DNA of 64,000 nt, taken from assembly GCA_035285005.1 (NCBI GenBank), contig JAYKIB010000093.1:1-64000 (forward strand). Reading direction: 5' to 3'. This document shows, piece after piece, positions 28,707 to 37,075 of the stretch; position 1 is the stretch's first letter, and each line of letters starts with the position of its first letter. A program made the translations under genes and the position numbers. A model generated the notes under the pieces. The model was not told where the DNA came from, made no database searches, and saw only the letters and a list, made by a program, of their open reading frames with translations. This DNA is from Prochlorothrix sp035285005. GTDB lineage: Bacteria > Cyanobacteriota > Cyanobacteriia > Prochlorotrichales > Prochlorotrichaceae.

Positions 28707-30128
28707 CTAAATCTGGGGATACTCTCGGGAAATAATCACCAATGCATCCCCTAACTCCATCCTAGTATCTAGACTTGGATTAACCAAAATTTTACGATCG
28801 TAGTCTGTACCTCGTTCGATCGCTACTAAAATTGCCCCATGGCGGCTTTGCAGCGTCTGGGAAATCTCTTGAAACGACAGGCTCGCCCAGGATGCCGGTA
28901 GATTGATTTTATAAAATTGGTTTCCAGTCTGGACCGTGAGCAGTTCCGCCAGCACTTCCACAGCCCCCAAATTACGGGCAGAGGTGGCGATGAGGTGCCC
29001 CGCCAATTCATCGGTAATCACCACATCCTCAACCCCCGCGACCCGTAGTTGTACGTTATTTTTACGATCGAGCAATTGGGCACAGGTGTAGATCGTGGGG
29101 TTGAGCTTTTCGATCGTCAGCGCTGCTAGCACCGTCCGCGCATCCCGATCCTGATCACCACGGGGTTGGGTCGCATCCGCCAGCAAAATTGCCCGAGATG
29201 CATGGTAAATCCCCACATTCTCCAGCACATCCAGGGTCGTGTAGTCCCCTTGGAAAAAGTACAGTTGAGACTGATTAAACGATCGGAGTTCTCGCTCCGG
29301 CACTTCAATATTTTCCGCCACAATCACCAGGGGCAAGTGTCGTAGCATCTGATCCGCCTGGAGTTCTTCCACTAACAGGTGACCACTGCGATTCCAGCCG
29401 CAAATAATAATATGGTCCTGTAGCTCATCGAGTTCCAACACACGCACCTCCATCACCGTTTTCAAGCGTTGCATCATCACAGCAGAAACCACCCCCGTGA
29501 AGACCGCAAACATGGTCAGTCCCCCCGTGACCACCAGCAGAGCCATAAAGCGCCCCGCGTCCGTGGTGGGTTGGCCGCCGATCGGTTCCGCTGACACCAG
29601 GGTGAAAAAGCTCCACCAAAGGGCTTCACTCAGGGAATCAAACTGCTCATTCTCGCGCCCTTCCACCAAGTAAATCCCCAAAGCACCCACCAAAATAATC
29701 AGCCCCATTACCAGGAGGAGGCCCAGTTGGGACCCAAGGGTTGTGGCGAGGGTATAGGAAAAGCGACTGAGGCTGCGATTGAGCAGAATCCCGACTCGGA
29801 GCAGGCGCAGGAGGCGCAGGAGGCGCAGAATCCGAAAGGCCGGGGAAAAGGGGAGGATAGCGATGATATCCAGCCAGTACTGACGGAAGAATCGCTTCTT
29901 ACGGCGGGCAACCGCGTAGCGACAGGTTAACTCCACCAGAAAAATGCTAGAAATCAGATGATCAATGTGCTTAAAGGAGCCGGCAGTCCAAGATCCAGCT
30001 CCCATCGCGACTTCTAGGATCACCAAGCTGACGGAGACTAAAATTAGCAGAATCAACGCTAACTCAGTGGCGGGGGCATGGATAAAGCGATCGATGCGCT
30101 CCATCCACCTACTGCGATTCTGCAACAT
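28707..30128 (-). CDS. Voltage-gated-type ion channel with TrkA-N (RCK) domain
   Basis: 473 residues. Six TM helices in the first 240 residues. The fourth is an arginine-every-third-residue segment (RILRLLRLLRLLRVG), encoded by a GGAGGCGCA-type tandem repeat near 29805-29835, as in voltage sensors. Pore region: ALWWSFFTLVSAEPIGGQPTT. The usual K+ filter TVGYGD is replaced by SAEPIGG, so ion selectivity is open; I recall related bacterial proteins with SGEPIPG here, so this may be a subfamily trait. After the pore, a nucleotide-binding RCK domain (HIIICGWNRSGHLLVEEL, glycine-rich) and a second RCK-like half with TrkA-C features follow. Probably a ligand-regulated cation channel of the plasma membrane. 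It is a single gene. Confidence 0.88.
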   Translation of the reverse strand: MLQNRSRWMERIDRFIHAPATELALILLILVSVSLVILEVAMGAGSWTAGSFKHIDHLISSIFLVELTCRYAVARRKKRFFRQYWLDIIAILPFSPAFRILRLLRLLRLLRVGILLNRSLSRFSYTLATTLGSQLGLLLVMGLIILVGALGIYLVEGRENEQFDSLSEALWWSFFTLVSAEPIGGQPTTDAGRFMALLVVTGGLTMFAVFTGVVSAVMMQRLKTVMEVRVLELDELQDHIIICGWNRSGHLLVEELQADQMLRHLPLVIVAENIEVPERELRSFNQSQLYFFQGDYTTLDVLENVGIYHASRAILLADATQPRGDQDRDARTVLAALTIEKLNPTIYTCAQLLDRKNNVQLRVAGVEDVVITDELAGHLIATSARNLGAVEVLAELLTVQTGNQFYKINLPASWASLSFQEISQTLQSRHGAILVAIERGTDYDRKILVNPSLDTRMELGDALVIISREYPQI

Positions 30129-30255
30129 GGTGGGGGGTGGACCCTAGGACGGCGATGTTAGGAGAGGGGGGACGGGGCAGCAGCCGGCGGCCGAGAGTAT
30201 TGCCCCATCTAGGGCAGGGCCTCGTCCAGAGCGTTGCCCAGCCTGAGAGGAATCG

Positions 30256-30385
30256 CCCTAGGACGTGTCATCAATTCACTGGAGGAACCTTACAGTCTCG
30301 AAGTGACACACCCGACCCAGTGGTATGAGTAGAGGCTGTGTCCCCAATTCTAAGGGCATTCCAGTGCCACAGGATGACAGCCCCT
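30256..30385. repeat. F4-F3 composite repeat, intact
   Basis: Starts CCTAGGACGTGTCATCAATTC, continues through AGTGACACACCCGACCCAGTGGT (the F4 part), then GGCTGTGTCCCCAATTCTAAGG and ends GGATGACAGCCCCTA (the F3 part). The same order occurs reversed at 62339-62455. Its last bases supply part of the stop codon of the DUF3386 gene. Confidence 0.75.
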
Positions 30386-31085
30386 AGAGCAGGACAAAGT
30401 CGGAGAAAGTGAAGATTTGGGTGACGGGGCCATCGGCAGTCTCGGTGGTGATGCGACGTTCACAGAGGAGTTGGTAGCCACCCACCTCGACGTAATTATC
30501 TTCAAACTCACTGCGTCCCCCCTTCGCCTCCCCGGTTTGGGGATCATGGTAAACAGAGTCGTAGCGGTGGGAGAGATAGCCCTGGGCCGTTTTATGACTG
30601 CTGAAGGTGTTGATGGTGACAACAATGCCATGAATATGGCGGTGGACCAGGCACACTTCGTTGTCACGAATTTTGTAGCGATCGCCCTCAGCCTTACCAC
30701 CCATGAGGATTTCCTGGGCACCGGTATCATCCACAGCCCCAAAGCTGAAGGTGTTGTGGCCATGGGTTTCGGCAAAGGTGCGACGAACACGGTGGATTGC
30801 CACTTCATGGATTTGGCCGTGGATCAGCTTTTGGACCTCTTCATCCTCAATGCCTGTAACAGAGGGTTGGAATTTCGCCGTGATCTGCACTTGTCCGCTA
30901 TAGTGTTTGTCCCCTTGGCGATAGGTGACGTTAGCCCGGTAACCGGGGAAGGTTTTGTCCCAGGTGTAGCGGTTTTCGTAGGCCGCCTGGAACAAATCCT
31001 GGGCACTGGCCTGGGGGGATGTGGGGGTCTGACTTTGGGGTTGCTCAGGGGCGATGGGGGATTGGGCGGTTTCGACGCTAACCAT
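30384..31085 (-). CDS. DUF3386 domain-containing protein
   Basis: 233 residues. After a Gln/Pro/Ser-rich lead (about 1-28) the DUF3386 fold begins ARDLF-like SAQDLFQAAYENRYTWDKTFPGY and includes GQIHEVAIHRVRRTF, HIHGIVVTINTFSSHKTAQGYL and a C-terminal ITTETADGPVTQIFTFSDF. The family is nearly confined to cyanobacteria and plants' plastid proteins and has no known activity; its beta-rich repeats resemble a lipocalin-like barrel. There is no signal peptide. The stop codon TAG is formed where an F4-F3 repeat ends, so the natural C-terminus may have been altered by the repeat insertion. Confidence 0.88.
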   Translation of the reverse strand: MVSVETAQSPIAPEQPQSQTPTSPQASAQDLFQAAYENRYTWDKTFPGYRANVTYRQGDKHYSGQVQITAKFQPSVTGIEDEEVQKLIHGQIHEVAIHRVRRTFAETHGHNTFSFGAVDDTGAQEILMGGKAEGDRYKIRDNEVCLVHRHIHGIVVTINTFSSHKTAQGYLSHRYDSVYHDPQTGEAKGGRSEFEDNYVEVGGYQLLCERRITTETADGPVTQIFTFSDFVLL

Positions 31086-31173
31086 ATCGTTCTCCTAACA
31101 TCTAATGAGGAGTCAAGGGCTGTTTGCTTTGCCATCCTAGGGTAGCGCTTTCCGGGGGCCTTGGGCTACGGGG

Positions 31174-31854
31174 TTAGGGCAGGGACGTTGTTTCGGGCAG
31201 CAGAACCTCCAGCCACAGATCGGCAAAGCGATCGAGTCCTGCGGTGGAGAAGTGGGCACCATCGTAGCGATAGTCCGATCCGAGCATGTCCGTATCCGGC
31301 CCTCGGTAAACACCGGGATCCTGGGTTAGTTCCCGTTGGGCACGGCGGAGGGGTTCGTGGCGATCGAGCTCTTGGAAACGCGTGGCTAAACAGAGGTAAA
31401 TGGGGGCCGTAATGCCCATCGCCCGCAGGGCTTGGACAAGCTGGCGAAAACGCTGTTGGTACAGAGCTGGGGGCGTATTCCAGGTGTAAGCATCCGCTTC
31501 ACCCTGGTGCCACAACACATGGGTGGGCCCGAGATTCGCTTGGTGCAGTTGGGCGATCGTAGGGGGAATGCGATCGTAGAGGTCTCCCCCCGGAACCCAT
31601 TGGGCGATGGCGGATCCACCCCTGGCCAAGGGAACCCAAATGACGCGATTGTAAAAACCCGAAGCCAACAGTCGATCGCCCAGGCGAGTCCACACACTGC
31701 CCCCGTCACCATCAGCACCGGGAAGGGGATCGGCGGCGGGGATCAGGGTGCCGTTATGGAAGCTCCAGACCCCGGGGCGCGATCGGTGGCGAGTTTCGCC
31801 ATAGTTGGCCGCATTGGATTGGCCCAGAATTAAGCCGATCAAGGATTGGTCCAT
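31174..31854 (-). CDS. Sialate O-acetylesterase-like SGNH hydrolase
   Basis: 226 residues from MDQSLIGLILGQSNAANYGE. The catalytic Ser is in GQSNAANYG; the second block is VLWHQGEADAYTW; the Asp and His are in YDGAHFSTAGLDRFADLW. This matches the SASA/DUF303 carbohydrate esterase group, which removes acetyl groups from sugars. The triad is complete. There is no clear signal peptide with this start. The frame is open further up to 31968, but that part is Gly/Pro-poor, includes a perfect hairpin and has no family similarity, so the start at 31854 is chosen. The actual sugar substrate is unknown. Confidence 0.83.
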   Translation of the reverse strand: MDQSLIGLILGQSNAANYGETRHRSRPGVWSFHNGTLIPAADPLPGADGDGGSVWTRLGDRLLASGFYNRVIWVPLARGGSAIAQWVPGGDLYDRIPPTIAQLHQANLGPTHVLWHQGEADAYTWNTPPALYQQRFRQLVQALRAMGITAPIYLCLATRFQELDRHEPLRRAQRELTQDPGVYRGPDTDMLGSDYRYDGAHFSTAGLDRFADLWLEVLLPETTSLP

Positions 31855-31906
31855 CCAGGATGTATCCGTGCAAGGGAATAACAACAGCGGCTCACACTTC
31901 GGTGAG

Positions 31907-31943
31907 ACAGGATGGACTCCGCCTCCGGCGGAGTCCATCCTGT
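31907..31943. repeat. Perfect 17-bp inverted repeat upstream of the esterase
   Basis: Arms ACAGGATGGACTCCGCC / GGCGGAGTCCATCCTGT around a 3-base loop TCC. It lies 53-89 bases upstream of the esterase start. There is no T-run. It differs in sequence from the F1-F4 repeats. Confidence 0.8.
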
Positions 31944-31987
31944 GAGATCCATCACTCAAGACAACCAATACAACGGAAACCGCTAGG

Positions 31988-32067
31988 GCCTAGGGCGTGT
32001 CATCAAGTCACGATGGGAACCTTGCAACCGTTAGAGTTACACATCCGCCCCAGTGGTCTGCGCGTTG
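31988..32067. repeat. F4 part of a split F4-F3 element
   Basis: CCTAGGGCGTGTCATCAAGTC ... GAACCTTGCAACCG ... CACATCCGCCCCAGTGGTC, matching 30256-30330. The F3 part follows only after an inserted F1 copy. Confidence 0.7.
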
Positions 32068-32082
32068 GCTGAGCTAGGGGCT

Positions 32083-32180
32083 GGGCACCTCAATTAATGG
32101 GGTTGCGCGGCTTCGCCGCACAACCCAACCCTTATTCTTACGTGGCTCACAGGAGAAAATTTGGATTAGTCGAGGTGCCC
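32083..32180. repeat. F1 repeat inserted into an F4-F3 element
   Basis: GGGCACCTCAATTAATGG, hairpin GGTTGCGCGGCTTCGCCGCACAACC, GATTAGTCGAGGTGCCC. Flanked by GGGCT on both sides, a probable 5-bp target duplication. Removing it restores an F4-F3 junction like that at 30256-30385. Confidence 0.85.
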
Positions 32181-32234
32181 GGGCTGAGTCCCTGATCCTG
32201 AGGCAGTCTAGGGTTAAATGATGACAGCCCCTAG
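32181..32234. repeat. F3 part of a split F4-F3 element
   Basis: GGGCTGAGTCCCTGATCCTGAGG ... TGATGACAGCCCC, ending seven bases before the DUF2237 stop codon. Confidence 0.7.
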
Positions 32235-32240
32235 ACGGAA

Positions 32241-32606
32241 TTAGGCATCGATCGCATGGGACTGAAGCTCACCCAAGGACACATATTCCAACGTGGAAGC
32301 GTGGGTAGACTCCAGGACCACTTGGGGGGCCATTCCCGCATCGAGGGCTTCTTTCCAGCGGGAGGCACAGAGACACCAGCGATCGCCCGGTTTCAAGCCG
32401 GGAAATTGGTAGGCAGGAACAGGCGTCGATAGATCATTACCTTTGGCTTTACTAAAGGCCAAAAAGTCGGCAGTCATCTTGGCACAAACCGTATGGGCAC
32501 CGTAGTCCCCAGCCCCCGTGTTACAACAACCATCACGGTAAAATCCCGTCATGGGATCGGTGGAACAGGGCTGGAGGGGAGTCCCTAAAACGTTACTTGC
32601 ATTCAT
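32241..32606 (-). CDS. DUF2237 family protein
   Basis: 121 residues matching DUF2237 nearly end to end: NVLGTPLQPCSTDPMTGFYRDGCC, TGAGDYGAHTVCAKMTADFLAF and LKPGDRWCLCASRWKEALDAGMAP, ending in HASTLEYVSLGELQSHAIDA. Several Cys are conserved (DGCCNTG, VCAKM, WCLCASRW), suggesting metal or redox chemistry, but no function has been shown for the family. Cytosolic. A single gene flanked by repeats on both sides. Confidence 0.92.
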   Translation of the reverse strand: MNASNVLGTPLQPCSTDPMTGFYRDGCCNTGAGDYGAHTVCAKMTADFLAFSKAKGNDLSTPVPAYQFPGLKPGDRWCLCASRWKEALDAGMAPQVVLESTHASTLEYVSLGELQSHAIDA

Positions 32607-32633
32607 CTCAACAACAAATCTAAAAGATACATG

Positions 32634-32733
32634 AGGGCATCTCGATTCGTCCCAATGCTGGGGAGACAGCCTCGGTCAGAATCAAGATTTGGGTTAGACG
32701 GCTGCGCTGTCAACCCCATTCATCGAGGTACCC
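32634..32733. repeat. F1 repeat, third end type, partly decayed
   Basis: GGGCATCTCGATTCGTCCC, a GGGGAGACAGCC segment, imperfect hairpin GGGTTAGACGGCTGCGCTGTCAACCCC, CATTCATCGAGGTACCC. Confidence 0.75.
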
Positions 32734-32765
32734 ATAAAGCAGTCTAGTGACGAGTGGAACTGACC

Positions 32766-32828
32766 GGGCACCTCGAAAAATTCAAATTTCTACCACGGTG
32801 TCCACGGCCACACTTAATCGAGGTGCCC
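32766..32828. repeat. F1 repeat lacking the central hairpin
   Basis: Only 63 bases: GGGCACCTCGAAAAATTC ... CACTTAATCGAGGTGCCC. Flanked by GACC on both sides, a clear 4-bp target duplication. It shows that the ends alone delimit the element. Confidence 0.8.
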
Positions 32829-33006
32829 GACCGTCACTCTGCTTGTGAAGTTTCACTAGCTTAGGGGTTTATAGACTACGTTTTAGCTGCAATTGCCGAA
32901 ATCTGCAAGAGCTGACACCGGCCGTCCCCCTGCTTCATCCCACCTTTTCCAGTTGCCCACATTTCCCAACTGCCAACGGTCTCCAGGACACCTCAATTCA
33001 TCCAAA

Positions 33007-33149
33007 GGGCACCTCGAAAAATCAACGCTCTTGCCCAGTGACCCACCTCAGGGTACCTCGATTAATTGTGGCAGGCGGCGAAGCCGCCTGCCACAATCCT
33101 GACTCTACCGTGGGCACTGCGGTCGAAATTTGAATTTTTCGAGGTGCCC
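33007..33149. repeat. F1 repeat inserted into another F1 repeat
   Basis: The outer copy begins GGGCACCTCGAAAAATC at 33007 and is interrupted after CCCACCTCA. The inner copy (33049-33147) runs GGGTACCTCGATTAATTG, hairpin TGTGGCAGGCGGCGAAGCCGC.TGCCACA, to TTTTTCGAGGTGCCC, followed by CTCA again and GAATCAGG, which continues the outer copy. Confidence 0.82.
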
Positions 33150-33344
33150 CTCAGAATCAGGAAGGATTTAGGGTGAGGGCTTCCAAAACGGGATGCACCC
33201 AGTCACAGGATCAAAGCTTGGGTCTCGGCAGCGCCCCATTCATATTTATTTACATTGATCAACGCAGTGGACGGAAGGAGAGCCTTTATACTAGGGGCAT
33301 CTTACTTTTCATAATCCTTTCATACTCCTATCAGGACTCCACCC

Positions 33345-34268
33345 ATGCCTGTGCCCGACCCGTCCCCCAACCCTGTCCCCAGTTCCCTGCCCGACCTGCT
33401 ATCCGGTTTCCCGTCGAGCACCCCAAGCACCAGTCCGAGCAGCACATCCAGCACCTCAGCCCGCTCCCATCTGAGTGCCGTTCCCTCCCCCGGCGGGGCG
33501 CAGGGTTCCAGGGTCCCAGGGTCTACCGCACCCTTAGATCCCATCTGGGTTACCCATCTGAGTGTGACCTACCGAGATGTGCAGGCCCTGGAGGATGTGA
33601 GCGTAACGATTCAGCCCGGACAGTTAACGGGGTTGATTGGTCCGAATGGAGCCGGAAAGAGCACATTAATTAAAGCCATGCTGGGGTTGGTGCCCAGTCA
33701 ACAGGGTAGCGTTCGCGTGGGCGATCGATCGCTGGCGGAGCAACGGGAACGGATTGCCTATGTGCCCCAACGATCGCAAATTGACTGGACCTATCCGGCC
33801 ACGGTGTGGGACGTGGTGATGATGGGACGGGTGCGCAAAACCGGGTGGTTACGGCCCTTTTCCGGCGTGAGTCGGCGTTTGGCCCTAGCCGCCTTGGAGC
33901 GAGTGGGCATGGCTCACCTGCGGCATCGATCGATCGGGGCCTTGTCCGGAGGACAACAGCAACGGGTTTTTCTGGCCCGGTCCCTGGCTCAAGAAGCGGA
34001 TATTTTCTGCTTTGATGAGCCATTTGTGGGGGTGGATCAGAAGACAGAGACCATTTTGTTTGAGATTTTCCAAGATTTAGCGCGTCAAGGCAAGATTGTG
34101 CTGGTGGTGAACCACGACTTAGGCGAGTCCATTACCCATTTTGACAGTTTAATTTTGCTCAACCGGCAGGTGATCGCTGCAGGTCCCCGTACCCAGGTCA
34201 TTCAGCAGGACAACCTCCACCGGGCCTACGGAGGGCAGGTGCAGTTTTTTGGGGCTGAAGCTGCCTAG
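33345..34268 (+). CDS. Metal ABC transporter ATP-binding protein (Mn/Zn/Fe type)
   Basis: 307 residues. The ATPase core runs from about residue 65: Walker A GPNGAGKST, YVPQRSQIDW (typical of the MntA/ZnuC/TroB group), signature LSGGQQQRVFLARSLAQEADI, Walker B FCFDEPFVGVD and H-loop VVNHDLG. Before the core lies a 65-residue Ser/Pro/Thr-rich extension without fold, unusual for this family. The ATG at 33345 is the first plausible start; an internal start could also serve, as no strong ribosome site is seen. The permease gene follows 12 bases later, so they form an operon. No substrate-binding protein gene is next to them, so the metal cannot be told. Confidence 0.92.
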   Translation: MPVPDPSPNPVPSSLPDLLSGFPSSTPSTSPSSTSSTSARSHLSAVPSPGGAQGSRVPGSTAPLDPIWVTHLSVTYRDVQALEDVSVTIQPGQLTGLIGPNGAGKSTLIKAMLGLVPSQQGSVRVGDRSLAEQRERIAYVPQRSQIDWTYPATVWDVVMMGRVRKTGWLRPFSGVSRRLALAALERVGMAHLRHRSIGALSGGQQQRVFLARSLAQEADIFCFDEPFVGVDQKTETILFEIFQDLARQGKIVLVVNHDLGESITHFDSLILLNRQVIAAGPRTQVIQQDNLHRAYGGQVQFFGAEAA

Positions 34269-34280
34269 GACACAAAAATC

Positions 34281-35150
34281 ATGACTGTCTTAACCCATTG
34301 GCTGTTAGAGCCATTGCAGTATGGCTTTATGCAGCGATCGCTCCTGATTGCTGTGATTGTGGGCTTTATTTGTGCCCTTGTGGGTAGCTACCTCATGGTC
34401 CAACGCTTGGCCCTGCTGGGGGATGCCATTAGCCATTCGGTGCTCCCAGGTTTAGCCATCGCCTTCTTGCTGAATATCAATATTTTTGTGGGGGCATTTC
34501 TAGCGGGCATCCTCAGTACGGTCTTGATTACTTGGATCCACACCCGATCGCCCATCAAGGAAGATGCCGCCATGGGGATTGTATTTTCGGCCTTCTTTGC
34601 CCTGGGGATCACATTGATTACGGCCATCCAGAAGGAAAACAAAATCGACCTCAATCATTTTTTGTTCGGTAATATCTTGGGCGTGACCCAAGCTGATGTA
34701 CGTGATACTACGGTAATCGCCGTGGTTATCTTAATCGTCGTCCTTGCGTTGTACAAAGAGCTATTGTTTTACACCTTTGATCCCCTGGGTGCCCAGGCAG
34801 CGGGCCTACCGGTGAACACCTTGAACTTTGGCTTGATGGTACTGATCGCCTTAACAGTGGTGGCCAGTTTGAAGGCTGTGGGAGTCATTTTAGTCTTATC
34901 CCTGCTTATTACACCCAGCGCAACCGCTTACCTCCTAGTGCCGCGACTTTATCAAGTTATGCTCCTGGGGGCAGCAATTGGCGTGTTCTCCAGTATTAAT
35001 GGCATGTATTTGAGCTACTGGTATAACTTGCCCTCGGGTCCGGCGATCGTGTTGGTTGCTTCGGGGTGTTTTACCCTAGCCCTGCTGTTGAGTCCGCGCC
35101 ATGGCCTCTTGACCCAAGCCCTGGGGTTGACCCGATCGCCCCGCTCCTAA
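34281..35150 (+). CDS. Metal ABC transporter permease (ABC-3 family)
   Basis: 289 residues with eight or nine hydrophobic helices. Family marks: MQRSLLIAVIVGFICALVGSYLMVQRLALLGDAISHSVLPG at the N-terminus (residues about 14-55), DLNHFLFGNILGV, and FDPLGAQAAGLP, then SLKAVGVILVLSLLITPSATAYLL, the conserved cytoplasmic loop and following helix. This is the ABC-3 family of Mn2+/Zn2+/Fe2+ importers (MntB, ZnuB, TroC). Co-transcribed with the ATPase upstream. In the plasma membrane. The metal is undetermined; in cyanobacteria this pair most often serves Mn2+ or Zn2+. Confidence 0.93.
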   Translation: MTVLTHWLLEPLQYGFMQRSLLIAVIVGFICALVGSYLMVQRLALLGDAISHSVLPGLAIAFLLNINIFVGAFLAGILSTVLITWIHTRSPIKEDAAMGIVFSAFFALGITLITAIQKENKIDLNHFLFGNILGVTQADVRDTTVIAVVILIVVLALYKELLFYTFDPLGAQAAGLPVNTLNFGLMVLIALTVVASLKAVGVILVLSLLITPSATAYLLVPRLYQVMLLGAAIGVFSSINGMYLSYWYNLPSGPAIVLVASGCFTLALLLSPRHGLLTQALGLTRSPRS

Positions 35151-35299
35151 CCCAACCACTCCGTGAAAATACGAGATCGAACAACGGGTCACAGCGTAGA
35201 TTGGGCCCCAAGGGTCAGCAGAAAATCCGAGTTCCCACGGATTGCAGTTTCTTAACCGTGACGTAATCTATAGGTAAGTTGCATATTCTCAAGAGTCTC

Positions 35300-35321
35300 A
35301 GCCACCGGTTGGGGCTTTTTT
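35300..35321 (+). terminator. Possible intrinsic terminator after the permease gene
   Basis: A short imperfect stem (AGCC-ACC / TGG-GGCT) followed by six T. It lies 150 bases past the permease stop. The stem is weak. Confidence 0.4.
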
Positions 35322-35432
35322 CCTTTTTAAAGCTTTGAAAGCACTTCGACCCATGGTGGTCAGCGGCTTCGCCGCCCAACGCTCCCTAACGCTCCCCATT
35401 CACCCCCGACCCTGGGCGGTCCCTGGACAACA

Positions 35433-35576
35433 GATCGTGATCATCGAGGTATCCTCAAGTTTTAGGCGTTAGGGCACCCCTACACCGGCGAGCAGCGAAG
35501 CGACCCACCACACTCCTGATTCAGACGTGGATCCTGGGGGCCACAAACGTAGAAATCGGACTTTTCGAGGTGCCTT
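35433..35576. repeat. F1 remnants, degenerate
   Basis: ATCATCGAGGTATCC at about 35436 and GGACTTTTCGAGGTGCC at 35558-35574 are two right ends; between them GGGCACCCC and a GCGAGCAGCGAAGCG hairpin remnant. A detached hairpin GGCTTCGCCGCC is at about 35368. These fill the gap before cinA. Confidence 0.5.
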
Positions 35577-35671
35577 GCACTGTTGGCAACAGCACCGTAC
35601 AAGAAAGATAGGCGTTGCCCTGCTGCAGTCAGGACAACCCCCTACCCCCGATCTATCTACCCAGTGCCGTT

Positions 35672-36970
35672 ATGAGAATGCCCTCGATCGTCCCCCACCT
35701 TCCCCCCTCTGGTGCCGAAATTATTTGCGTGGGTACAGAATTGCTGCTGGGGGACATCCTCAATAGCAATGCTCGCTTCATCGCCCAGCAACTCGCCCAA
35801 CTGGTGATTCCCCACTACTATCAAACCATCGTGGGGGACAATCCCGATCGACTGAAACAGGCAATTGCCACGGCCTACGATCGATCCCAAATTCTCATTT
35901 TCACCGGTGGTCTCGGTCCCACCCCCGACGACCTCACCACCGAGACAATCGCGGACTTCTTTGGGGTGCCCTGGGTCGAACATCCCCAAGCCCTCGCCAC
36001 CCTAACGGCCCTCTACCAGGAACGGGGGCGGGAGATGAAAGATGCCGATCGAAAACAGGCCCGCTTACCCCAAGGTGCAGACATTTTGCCCAACCCGATC
36101 GGTTCAGCGGTGGGTATCATTTGGACGCCCCAACCCGATCGTTTGATTCTAACCTTTCCAGGTGTCCCCAAGGAAATGGAAGCAATGTGGCGACAAACAG
36201 CGGTCCCCTACTTGCAACAGCGGGGCTGGAGTCAGACAACCCTCGTTAGCCGTACCCTGCGATTTTGGGGCATTTCTGAGTCCGAATTAGCCGATCGCGC
36301 CCAACCCTATTTAGCCCAAACTCAACCCACCGTCGCGCCCTATGCGGACTGGGGCGAAGTCCAGCTTCGCATCACCGCCCAGGGCCAAACTCCCACAGAA
36401 GCACGAGCCCAAATTGCGCCCACAGAAACCGCACTGCGGCAATTGGGGGGGACTCACTGTTACGGTGCCGATGACGATACCTTAGCATCGGTCCTAGGCC
36501 ACTTACTCCAGAATCGAGGACAATCCTTAGCAGTGGCCGAATCCTGTACCGGAGGATGCGTAGGAGCCATGATGACGGCGATTCCCGGCAGTTCTGCCTA
36601 CTTTTGGGGCGGGGTCATTGCCTATGACAATGCGGTGAAGGTGAAGCTCCTGGGGGTTGAGGCGGAGACCTTGGGGCAACTGGGAGCCGTGAGTGCCCCC
36701 GTGGCGGAACAGATGGCGCGGGGCGTGTGCGATCGACTGGGGACAGACTGGGGCTTGAGTTTAACGGGAATTGCAGGACCAGGGGGCGGCAGTGACGAAA
36801 AGCCGGTGGGGTTAGTGTATATCGGTCTGGCGCAGCGAGTTGCACCGGAGCACATCCAAACGCAAACCTTTGAATGCCGTTGGAATCCACGTCGGGGTCG
36901 GGAGTGGATCCGGCGCATCAGTGCCTGTGAAGCGATCGATCGGCTGCGCTGCGCGATTCTGGCGCAATAG
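35672..36970 (+). CDS. cinA: CinA family protein (competence/damage-inducible protein A)
   Basis: 432 residues with both halves of full-length CinA. The N-terminal MoCF-like domain begins AEIICVGTELLLGDILNSN, with FTGGLGPTPDDLT and PGVPKEM; in CinA this half carries ADP-ribose pyrophosphatase activity. The C-terminal half has AESCTGGCVGAMMTAIPGSSAYFWGGVIAYDN and GIAGPGGGSDEKPVGLVYIG, the NMN deamidase (PncC-like) domain for pyridine nucleotide recycling. The start is taken at 35672 (ATG AGA ATG), since the frame upstream adds unrelated residues. Complete and likely functional. Single gene. Confidence 0.95.
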   Translation: MRMPSIVPHLPPSGAEIICVGTELLLGDILNSNARFIAQQLAQLVIPHYYQTIVGDNPDRLKQAIATAYDRSQILIFTGGLGPTPDDLTTETIADFFGVPWVEHPQALATLTALYQERGREMKDADRKQARLPQGADILPNPIGSAVGIIWTPQPDRLILTFPGVPKEMEAMWRQTAVPYLQQRGWSQTTLVSRTLRFWGISESELADRAQPYLAQTQPTVAPYADWGEVQLRITAQGQTPTEARAQIAPTETALRQLGGTHCYGADDDTLASVLGHLLQNRGQSLAVAESCTGGCVGAMMTAIPGSSAYFWGGVIAYDNAVKVKLLGVEAETLGQLGAVSAPVAEQMARGVCDRLGTDWGLSLTGIAGPGGGSDEKPVGLVYIGLAQRVAPEHIQTQTFECRWNPRRGREWIRRISACEAIDRLRCAILAQ

Positions 36971-36998
36971 TCAGCCTATCTATCCCCTGACCCAGGAA

Positions 36999-37054
36999 AA
37001 TTCAGAATTGTGGTGTGTGGCTTCGCCGCATACCACAATTCATCGAAGTGGCCC
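36999..37054. repeat. F1 repeat, truncated
   Basis: Hairpin TTGTGGTGTGTGGCTTCGCCGCATACCACAA and one end TTCATCGAAGTGGCCCC. The other end is missing. It lies between the convergent cinA and coiled-coil genes. Confidence 0.65.
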
Positions 37055-37075
37055 CAAAAAAGCCCGAAGCCCTGG

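Noticed and set aside
30417..31145. 242-codon plus-strand frame opposite the DUF3386 gene
   Set aside because: The minus strand encodes a clear DUF3386 protein; this frame is its mirror with no independent support.
32080..33150. Repeat cluster as a possible CRISPR array
   Set aside because: The repeats are mobile F1 copies of about 100 bp in both orientations and irregularly spaced, with target duplications. There are no spacers and no cas genes.
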